DNA from: Myxococcales bacterium UBA5297
Lineage (GTDB): Bacteria > Myxococcota > Myxococcia > Myxococcales > UBA5297
Reading direction: 5' to 3'
DNA length: 24,337 bases
NCBI GenBank assembly: GCA_002408385.1
Contig: DHSB01000179.1
Span: 50,952 to 75,288, forward strand
Shown here piece by piece: positions 1 to 5,487 of the stretch. How positions within the stretch are numbered: position 1 is the stretch's first letter; every line of letters starts with the position of its first letter. The notes beneath the pieces are model-generated. The model saw only the letters and a list, made by a program, of their open reading frames with translations. It was not told the DNA's origin and ran no database searches. The position numbers were made by a program, and so were the translations under genes.

Positions 1-33
1 TCGCCAGGTCACCGGAGCATCCGCGAGCGCTAT

Positions 34-75
34 CGACTCTCGACTTTCGACGATCGACTCTCGACCGCCGACCGT
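34..75. repeat. Degenerate heptanucleotide tandem repeat, CGACNNN x6
   Basis: Six consecutive 7-bp units fit CGACNNN, and CGACTCT occurs twice exactly. The array ends 45 bp before the chosen pssA start, in a stretch without a convincing gene. A related heptad array lies at 3500-3534. The periodicity is directly visible; the function is unknown. Heptameric short tandem repeats of this general kind are known in cyanobacterial and other genomes. Confidence 0.75.
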
Positions 76-120
76 CGCCAAGCTACCTTGCCCCCTCCAC
101 CGACACCCCAGGACGCTTGC

Positions 121-747
121 GTGAAGACCGAAGGCTCCCGCCACTTCTCGATGATCCGCGGCTTTCGCACCGCCGATCTCGTCACCCTAGCGAACGGCTT
201 CGCAGGGATGGGCTCGGTGCTCGCCTCGATGAAGTTCGTGGCAAGCGGCGCGACCGGCTGGATGTGGCTCGCCTTCGGCTTGCTGCCGTTGGCGCTGGTC
301 GCCGACGTCGCCGACGGTCGCATCGCGCGGCGCCGGGGCGTTCTGTCGATCCTTGGGCAGGAGCTGGACTCGCTGGCCGATCTCGTCTCCTTCGGAGTCG
401 CCCCGGCCACGCTCGGCTTCGCGCTCGGGCTGCAGGACGGCCTCGACGCGCTCGCCCTCATCTTCTTCGTCGGCTGCGGGATCAGCCGCCTGGCGCGCTA
501 CAACGCCACCGCCGCGAGCCTCGCCGGCCCCGGCGGGAAGGTGCGCTACTACGAGGGCACGCCCATCCCGACGAGCCTCGTCATCGTCGCCCTCCTCGCC
601 GTCTTCGCAGGGCTCGGGCGCATCGGCGACAGCCTGCCGCTCGGCCACATCTCCGCCGGCCCCACCGGGCTGCACCCCTTGTCGCTGCTCTACGTGCTGA
701 GCGGCATCGCGATGGTCTCGAAGACGCTGCGCATCCCGAAGCCGTAG
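121..747 (+). CDS. pssA: CDP-diacylglycerol--serine O-phosphatidyltransferase
   Basis: This is an integral membrane enzyme expected to join CDP-diacylglycerol and L-serine into phosphatidylserine, the precursor of phosphatidylethanolamine. The complete CDP-alcohol phosphotransferase signature is present: D62, D65-G66, A69-R70, G79, D83 and D87 with the family's exact spacing. It is followed by FGVAPA, typical of the bacterial membrane-type PssA subfamily, and by several hydrophobic helices. I chose the GTG at 121 (208 aa) because AGGA lies 7 nt upstream. The frame also has a TTG at 88 without a ribosome site and an ATG at 151. A phosphatidylserine decarboxylase gene is a common neighbour but would lie outside the window. 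The gene converges on the glycosyltransferase with 52 bp between stop codons. Other CDP-alcohol transferases are possible but less likely given the FGVAPA block. Confidence 0.85.
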   Translation: MKTEGSRHFSMIRGFRTADLVTLANGFAGMGSVLASMKFVASGATGWMWLAFGLLPLALVADVADGRIARRRGVLSILGQELDSLADLVSFGVAPATLGFALGLQDGLDALALIFFVGCGISRLARYNATAASLAGPGGKVRYYEGTPIPTSLVIVALLAVFAGLGRIGDSLPLGHISAGPTGLHPLSLLYVLSGIAMVSKTLRIPKP

Positions 748-799
748 CCTGCGCCGGCCAGCGTCGGCCGCAAAGCAGCCGGGCCCCGGGGCACCCGCC

Positions 800-2764
800 C
801 TACTCGTCCTTCGGGCCGTAGACGTAGATCTCGTGCACCGACCACCACCGGTTCGGCAACGACCCGAGCTGGGTGAGCCTGAGCTTTCGCACGGTGCGGC
901 CAGCCGGAGAGAAGACCCAGCTCCGCGTCACCTGCTCGGTCTCGGTCAACGTCTCCCAACTCGTCCCCTCGGGCGAAGCCTCGAGCCTCAGCCGCCGAGG
1001 CGCGTCCCCCTGGCCGAAGAGGACCGAGATGCGCTCGACGGTCCGAGGCTCGCCGAGATCCACCTCGAGCCACTGGCCAGGCTGCTGGGCGCTGCCGGTA
1101 GTCCAGCGGCTGGAGTGATCGCGGTCGAAGGCGAGGTTTGCCTCCGTTCCCGTGGAGCTCGAGCCCTGCCAGCGCTCGCGCGGAATTCCGGTGTCCGGGA
1201 GGATGAGCCAGTAGCTCTCCAACGCCTTTTCGCGGAAGGGGATGGCGAGCGAGTCGAGCTCCGCGAGCAGCGCCCGCCGCTGGCGCAGCGGCACCCCGCC
1301 GTCGCGAAAGAGCCAAGCCTGCCGCCGGGTCTTGCGGAACAGGTCGGTGTACGGCCCGTAACGGCCCGGCACCGTAACCACCCGCTCACCGGTCTCGTAG
1401 GCGATGCGGTAGCCCATCCAGTACTCGGCGTTCAGGCCGTCGATGCCTTCCTGCTCGAGCACCCGATAGAGCGGCGACTGGTCGAGGGGGTTGACCACCC
1501 CGTCGCGGATGTTGAAGAGCGGCTGGGTCGGGAGGCGGCGATCGAAGCCGTAGATCGAGCCGGTGTTGACGACGAGCACGCCGGCGAAGGCGAGCGCCGA
1601 GACGAGCCTCCCCGGGCGCCCGCGCTCCCAGAGCGAGCCGAACAGCAGGCCGAGCGCCGGCGCGAGGAAGACGTAGAGGACGATCGCGTAGCGCGGCTCG
1701 GGCTCTGCGCCAAAGCGGGTGAACATCGCGCAGACGAGGAACCCGAGCGCGGTCAGCACGTACAGCTCGGCGCCGTTGGTCGGCCTGTACGAAGGCAGTA
1801 CCAGGCCGGCGAGCCCGCGACGGGCGTGCCACAGCAGCGCCAGCGAGGCGAGCGCGAAGAGGACGAGCAGGGGCCAGCCCCAGAGCGGGACGGCGCGCTC
1901 GGGCGGCCACGGAGGCAGGACGCCGAGCAGGACCGGGAGATGATCCTCGAAGGTCGTCACCAGGTGCTTGCCGACATCGAAGTTGCCCTCGCCTCCGAGC
2001 AGCACCCGGAACGTGCCCCAGGAGTGGCGCAGGTTGTAGATCCAGAACGGAGCCGACCCGAGGAGAGCGCCGCCGAGACAGGCCGCCACCGCCGCGCGCC
2101 GCGCGATGAACTGCCGCCGTCCGACGAGAAACAGCCCCGCGGCGCCGAGAAACGGGGCGACCAGCGGGTTCATCCAGACCCCGAGCCCGGCGAGCAGACC
2201 GAGCGCGCCTGCGCCGCGCACGCTCGCGCCCCGCGTCCCGAGCCGCAACGCGAGCAGGAGCACGAGCTGCCCGATGGCGAGCGTGGAGACGAAGCCTCCG
2301 CGCAGCTTGACCGTCCACAAGGTCAGGATCAGCGGGCCGGCGACGAGATAGGCGAGGGTGAAGAACAGCGCCGGCCGCTTGCCGAAGACCTGCTGGGCGA
2401 AGAGCGCCGAGGCCCAGGCGAAGACGAGCGCGAAAGCCAGCGCCGTCAGCTTGAGCGAGACCGCGTTGGAGCCAAACAGCTTGACGAAGGGCGCGGCGAC
2501 GTAGGCCTCGAGCGCGCCCATGTACTCCTGGCCGTAGTACCAGACCGGGAATTCGCGCAGCTCGCCGATGTGCTTGGCCATCAGGCCGATGACCGCTTCG
2601 TCCGACTCGATGGCGAACCCGGTCCAAAGCAGAAAAGCGAGCCGCCAGACGAGGGTGGCGAGCACCGCCCAGAGGACAGGGCTGGTCCATCGCGCGCGGA
2701 GGCGCGGCGAGTCGAGGTCCTGGCTGGGCGGGCTGGCCTTGGCTTCCGAAGCTGAGCTGTTCAC
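800..2764 (-). CDS. GT-C membrane glycosyltransferase with C-terminal discoidin domain
   Basis: A 654-residue protein with an N-terminal helix (about 29-50), an acidic ESDE motif at 53-56 in the first periplasmic loop, and some ten further hydrophobic segments to about residue 410. This is the layout of ArnT/PMT-like GT-C enzymes, which transfer a sugar from a polyprenyl-phosphate donor at the periplasmic face. Residues about 534-650 look like an F5/8 type C (discoidin) domain: FDRDHSSRWTTG, then QWLEVDLGEPRTVERI, and a final HEIYVYG strand. That domain usually binds carbohydrate. The start is GTG at 2764 with no Shine-Dalgarno sequence, but TATAGT ends 7 nt upstream, so a leaderless transcript is possible. 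The acceptor is unknown. It lies 81 bp downstream of the molbindin on the same strand, with no functional link evident. Confidence 0.8.
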   Translation of the reverse strand: MNSSASEAKASPPSQDLDSPRLRARWTSPVLWAVLATLVWRLAFLLWTGFAIESDEAVIGLMAKHIGELREFPVWYYGQEYMGALEAYVAAPFVKLFGSNAVSLKLTALAFALVFAWASALFAQQVFGKRPALFFTLAYLVAGPLILTLWTVKLRGGFVSTLAIGQLVLLLALRLGTRGASVRGAGALGLLAGLGVWMNPLVAPFLGAAGLFLVGRRQFIARRAAVAACLGGALLGSAPFWIYNLRHSWGTFRVLLGGEGNFDVGKHLVTTFEDHLPVLLGVLPPWPPERAVPLWGWPLLVLFALASLALLWHARRGLAGLVLPSYRPTNGAELYVLTALGFLVCAMFTRFGAEPEPRYAIVLYVFLAPALGLLFGSLWERGRPGRLVSALAFAGVLVVNTGSIYGFDRRLPTQPLFNIRDGVVNPLDQSPLYRVLEQEGIDGLNAEYWMGYRIAYETGERVVTVPGRYGPYTDLFRKTRRQAWLFRDGGVPLRQRRALLAELDSLAIPFREKALESYWLILPDTGIPRERWQGSSSTGTEANLAFDRDHSSRWTTGSAQQPGQWLEVDLGEPRTVERISVLFGQGDAPRRLRLEASPEGTSWETLTETEQVTRSWVFSPAGRTVRKLRLTQLGSLPNRWWSVHEIYVYGPKDE

Positions 2765-2845
2765 CGGGCGGACTATACGCGCAACCCGGTGGGAGACAGA
2801 CAGCCGAGCTGGCAGATGGCCGTCGTCCCCCGGGCCTCCGTTCGG

Positions 2846-3049
2846 CTACCGGGCGAGCATCACGTCGGTCGCCTTGATGATCACGGTGACGGGCTGCCCG
2901 GCCTTGATTCCAAGACGCTCGAACGAGCTCTTGGTGATGACCGAGACGACCTCCTGGCCGCCGAAGTCGACGGTGACCTCGGCCATGATGTTGTCGGTGG
3001 AGACGTTCTTGACCGTTCCCTTGAGTTGATTGCGGGCGCTGAGCTCCAT
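2846..3049 (-). CDS. Molbindin (Mop/TOBE-domain molybdate-binding protein)
   Basis: A 67-residue protein consisting of a single Mop/TOBE domain. SARNQLKGTV at the N-terminus, MAEVTVDFGGQEVVS in the centre and VTVIIKATDVML at the C-terminus match the clostridial Mop and ModE/ModC C-terminal domain pattern. Molbindins assemble into small cytoplasmic oligomers that bind molybdate or tungstate for storage and homeostasis. The start is supported by AGGAGG about 8 nt before the ATG. No molybdate transporter (modABC) is in the window. The gene is divergent from the small Cys-rich gene at 3293, with a 243-bp shared upstream region. Confidence 0.9.
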   Translation of the reverse strand: MELSARNQLKGTVKNVSTDNIMAEVTVDFGGQEVVSVITKSSFERLGIKAGQPVTVIIKATDVMLAR

Positions 3050-3232
3050 GGGTCTTTCCTCCTGCTTCCGTGGTGAGGGCCAGGGCTAACCCGAGGGCGC
3101 AAGCGGCGGCAATCCGCGGCGCCGGGCGCGGGCGCGGCGCGTCGGCTGCCGCACCTTTTGGCGAAACCCCGCCGACCCGCCGCGAGCGCTCGCCGGTCCG
3201 TCCTCAAGAGAAGGGAGACGAGGCGCGCGGCC

Positions 3233-3260
3233 TTGACCGCTCGGCGAGCCCGCTTCTAGC
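3233..3260 (+). promoter_or_regulatory. Possible sigma-70-type promoter of the small Cys-rich gene
   Basis: TTGACC at 3233-3238 is a near-consensus -35. A 16-bp spacer leads to TCTAGC, a weak -10, which would start transcription about 25 nt before the ATG at 3293. Motif matching alone supports this. The rest of the 3050-3292 gap is GC-rich with no other clear signal. Confidence 0.3.
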
Positions 3261-3292
3261 CTTCGGGCCACGCTCTGTCAGGGAGAGACGAC

Positions 3293-3496
3293 ATGGAATG
3301 CAGGAAGGCGAGCAACCTCAAGAAGTGCAACTGCAGCTACAACCCCTGCTCGCGCAAGGGCCTGTGCTGCGAGTGCGTGCAGTCGCACCTGAGCAGCCGT
3401 GAGCTGCCGGCCTGCTTCTTCCCCGACGACGTCGAGCGCACCTACGACCGCTCGTTCGCGCGGTTCGCCCAGCTCGTGCGCGATCGCAAGGTGTAG
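3293..3496 (+). CDS. Small cysteine-rich protein, DUF6485-like
   Basis: A 67-residue soluble protein with eight cysteines: C3, C12, C14, C19, C25, C26, C28 and C41. The block [17 protein letters not shown] followed by LPACFFP resembles the DUF6485 family as I remember it. The Cys spacing suggests a metal centre (zinc or iron-sulfur), but no function is established to my knowledge. There is no signal peptide or membrane segment. GGGAGAG just before the ATG acts as ribosome site. The gene stands alone, divergent from the molbindin and convergent with the flavodiiron protein gene. Its stop codon is followed within 4 bp by a heptad repeat array. Confidence 0.8.
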   Translation: MECRKASNLKKCNCSYNPCSRKGLCCECVQSHLSSRELPACFFPDDVERTYDRSFARFAQLVRDRKV

Positions 3497-3499
3497 GGC

Positions 3500-3534
3500 G
3501 ACAGTTGACAGTTGTGAGTCTTGAGTTGGGAGTG
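3500..3534. repeat. Heptanucleotide tandem repeat, five units
   Basis: Five 7-bp units begin with two exact GACAGTT copies and continue as degenerate NNNAGTN units. Read on the minus strand the pattern is NACTNNN, matching the GACTCTC-type heptads at 34-75. It starts 4 bp after the stop codon of the Cys-rich gene. Confidence 0.7.
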
Positions 3535-3540
3535 GACAAC

Positions 3541-3555
3541 CCGGGCTTTGCCCGG
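3541..3555. repeat. Short hairpin in the repeat island
   Basis: CCGGGC, loop TTT, GCCCGG forms a perfect 6-bp stem. No T-tract follows, so it is not a classical intrinsic terminator, although it lies between two convergent genes. Confidence 0.55.
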
Positions 3556-3580
3556 AGCTCAGGCGATCGGCCGCGGCGTG

Positions 3581-3604
3581 GTAGTGGCGCACAGCAATGC
3601 GCCC
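3581..3604. repeat. 24-bp REP-like palindromic repeat, copy A
   Basis: This 24-bp segment matches the one at 16100-16123 at 21 of 24 positions, including an identical AGCAATGCGCCC 3' half. GGCGC near the start and GCGCC near the end are complementary, so the element can fold. Both copies lie between convergent genes, the usual niche of REP-type elements. Confidence 0.7.
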
Positions 3605-3618
3605 ATCGATGCCCGGAG

Positions 3619-3665
3619 CGCCAGCCTTCGTGCTGGCGTCCCCGGCGGCCGGCACGAAGCCGGCC
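3619..3665. repeat. Twin hairpins (BIME-like pair)
   Basis: Two perfect 7-bp-stem hairpins lie 8 bp apart. The first has arms 3619-3625 and 3632-3638 with loop CTTCGT. The second has arms 3647-3653 and 3659-3665 with loop ACGAA. The loops are complementary to each other, so the two hairpins are head-to-head copies of one motif, as in bacterial interspersed mosaic elements. No RAYT transposase gene is in the window. Confidence 0.65.
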
Positions 3666-3703
3666 CTTCGAAAAGGTGCCCCGCCGCGGGGAGCCGCCTC
3701 CGC

Positions 3704-4906
3704 TTACTTGGCGAGCGCCTTGCCGGAGATCTCCAGCGCCTTCTCCGCGAGCTGCCTCCCGGCCGCGCGGCACTCGTCGAGGATCTCGGGCTTGGGGACG
3801 AACTGCGACAGCAGCGGCTCGCGGGTCACCTGCAGCTTCATCGCTTCGAAGTACTGCTGCGCCTCTTGCGCCGCGGCCTTCGCCCAGCCGTACGAGCCGA
3901 AGAAGAAACCCGCTTTGCCCACGGGCTTGAGGCCCTTGAGGTAGGTCAGCGCCGCGGCGGCCTGCGGCATGATGCAGTTGTTCAGCGTCGCCGAGCCAAA
4001 GGCGAGGCAGGCCGCGTCGAGCACCTCGGTGGCGATCTCGGTGGTGTTGCTCGCGCGGATGTTGATGAGCTTCGCGTCGACTCCGGGCCGCGTCGCTCCT
4101 TCGAGCACGGCGTGCGCCATCTGCTCGGTGCTCTTCCACATCGTGTCGTAGACCACGAGCACCTTCGGCCCCGCCTCGAGCCGCGTCCAGCGACGGTAGG
4201 CCTCGAAGATGTCCTTGAAGCGCTTGCGCCAGATCACCCCGTGGCTCGGGGCCACCATCTCCAGCTCGAGCCCCGAGAGCTTGTCGAGCGTCCGGCCGAT
4301 GGGCGTGCCGAAAGGCATCAGGATGTTCGCGTAGTAGGTCTTCGCCTCGAGCATCAGCTCGTCGAACGGCACCTCGTCGTCAAAGCGGCTCGAGCTGGCG
4401 AGATGCTGACCGAAGGCGTCCATCGAGAAGAGCAGCTTCGACTCTGGCACGTAGGTGGCCATCGACTCGGGCCAGTGGACCATGCGGGTGTCGAAGAACT
4501 GCAGCGCGCGCCGCCCCAGCGACAGCGTCTCGCCGTCGGCGACGACCTTGAAGCGCCAGGCGCTGGTGTCGAAGTGCATCGACAGCGACTCGCGGCACTT
4601 GGCGTTGCACACCAGCTCGGCCTGCGGACAGGCCTTCATGACCGCGGGCAGACCGCCAGAGTGATCGGGCTCGGCGTGGTTGCAGACGACGTAGGCGAGC
4701 TTTCCGGGATCGATCCGCTCGGCCACATGGGCGAGCAGCTCGGGCGCATACGGTCCCTTGACCGCGTCGATGAGCGCCGGCTTCTCGTCGAGGACCAGGT
4801 ACGCGTTGTAGCTCGAGCCACGGCGTGTCTCGTAGCCGTGGAAGTCGCGCACGTTCCAGTCGACGAAGCCGACCCAGCAGATGTCGTCCTTGATGGTGCG
4901 GTTCAT
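3704..4906 (-). CDS. FprA-family A-type flavoprotein (flavodiiron O2/NO reductase)
   Basis: A 400-residue cytoplasmic enzyme with an N-terminal metallo-beta-lactamase-like diiron domain (about 1-245) and a C-terminal flavodoxin domain (about 250-395, FMN loop in YDTMWKSTEQMA). All six diiron ligands are visible: H77, E79, D81 in HAEPDH, then H144, D163 and H222. The family reduces O2 to water and/or NO to N2O with electrons from rubredoxin. The rubredoxin gene lies 194 bp upstream on the same strand, so the two probably form a detoxifying pair. I chose the ATG at 4906, not an upstream in-frame codon at 4951, because GGAGG precedes it by 7 nt and family members start this way. Whether O2 or NO is the main substrate cannot be read from sequence. 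Confidence 0.93.
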   Translation of the reverse strand: MNRTIKDDICWVGFVDWNVRDFHGYETRRGSSYNAYLVLDEKPALIDAVKGPYAPELLAHVAERIDPGKLAYVVCNHAEPDHSGGLPAVMKACPQAELVCNAKCRESLSMHFDTSAWRFKVVADGETLSLGRRALQFFDTRMVHWPESMATYVPESKLLFSMDAFGQHLASSSRFDDEVPFDELMLEAKTYYANILMPFGTPIGRTLDKLSGLELEMVAPSHGVIWRKRFKDIFEAYRRWTRLEAGPKVLVVYDTMWKSTEQMAHAVLEGATRPGVDAKLINIRASNTTEIATEVLDAACLAFGSATLNNCIMPQAAAALTYLKGLKPVGKAGFFFGSYGWAKAAAQEAQQYFEAMKLQVTREPLLSQFVPKPEILDECRAAGRQLAEKALEISGKALAK

Positions 4907-5026
4907 TCGAAACCCTCCGGTACGCGTTAGAACACGCGGCCGCCGCTGCATATCACGGCCCGGCCTCCCGCGAGCCGGTGGAGACGCCGAGCGTCGTGCC
5001 CGTCACCGAAGGGGCCGGACAGGCGG

Positions 5027-5085
5027 GTCGGGCGTCGGTGAACGCCCGACCGGTGGGCTGACGGCGCGCGCCGCGAGCGCGCGCC
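5027..5085. promoter_or_regulatory. Two stacked GC hairpins between rubredoxin and fprA
   Basis: Two perfect 9-bp stems follow each other. One has arms 5027-5035 and 5042-5050 with a 6-nt loop; the other has arms 5063-5071 and 5077-5085 with a 5-nt loop. The second hairpin starts 15 nt past the rubredoxin stop. There is no T-tract, so they could act as a processing or stability element, a partial terminator, or a small repeat. Confidence 0.5.
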
Positions 5086-5100
5086 GACGACCGCAACGCG

Positions 5101-5265
5101 CTACTCGTCGGCCTTTTCGAAGTCTTCCTTGCCCACGCCGCACTCGGGGCAGACCCAGTCCTCGGGGATGTCCTCGAAAGCCGTGCCGGCAGCGATGCCG
5201 CCGTCCGGATCGCCCACGGCGGGGTCGTAGATGTATCCGCAAGCTATGCAGCGCCACTTCGCCAT
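5101..5265 (-). CDS. Rubredoxin
   Basis: A 54-residue protein with the two rubredoxin knuckles, [10 protein letters not shown] at residues 6-15 and CPECG at about 39-43, which hold one iron in a Cys4 site. The acidic, Pro/Gly-rich middle with the usual IPEDW just before the second knuckle is typical, as is the length. It is a cytoplasmic one-electron carrier. Its position directly upstream of the flavodiiron protein gene makes that enzyme the expected partner. The ATG at 5265 is preceded by AGGAG at a 6-nt spacing. The 222 bp up to the bamA-like stop holds a tandem CGCGCGTTT motif, so the gene may have its own promoter. Confidence 0.95.
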   Translation of the reverse strand: MAKWRCIACGYIYDPAVGDPDGGIAAGTAFEDIPEDWVCPECGVGKEDFEKADE

Positions 5266-5349
5266 CGTCTGCTCCTGTCGTTGGTCTGTCGGTTTCGCGG
5301 GGAGCGGGCTCGTCTCTCTCCGGCCCGCGCTGTCTCAAACGCTTGGATG

Positions 5350-5379
5350 CGCGCGCCATTCGCGCGTTTCGCGCGTTTT
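5350..5379. repeat. Tandem CGCGCG-TTT motif upstream of rubredoxin
   Basis: CGCGCGTTT occurs twice head to tail (5361-5369 and 5370-5378), preceded by a related CGCGCGCCATT at 5350. The cluster sits 85-115 bp upstream of the rubredoxin start. It could be an operator or a chance low-complexity run. Confidence 0.4.
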
Positions 5380-5487
5380 CTCACGCTCCCACGGCGGCGC
5401 GCACGATAAGCGAACCCGTGAGCCGGTGGCGAGCAGGTTGCTGCGCGAAAGCCCGAGGGGTCGGCCCCGCCAGACTGGCCTCCGGCC

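Noticed and set aside
748..799. GCCCCGGGGC palindrome between pssA and the glycosyltransferase as a bidirectional terminator
   Set aside because: The palindrome has no usable loop and no T-tract on either side, so I do not call it.
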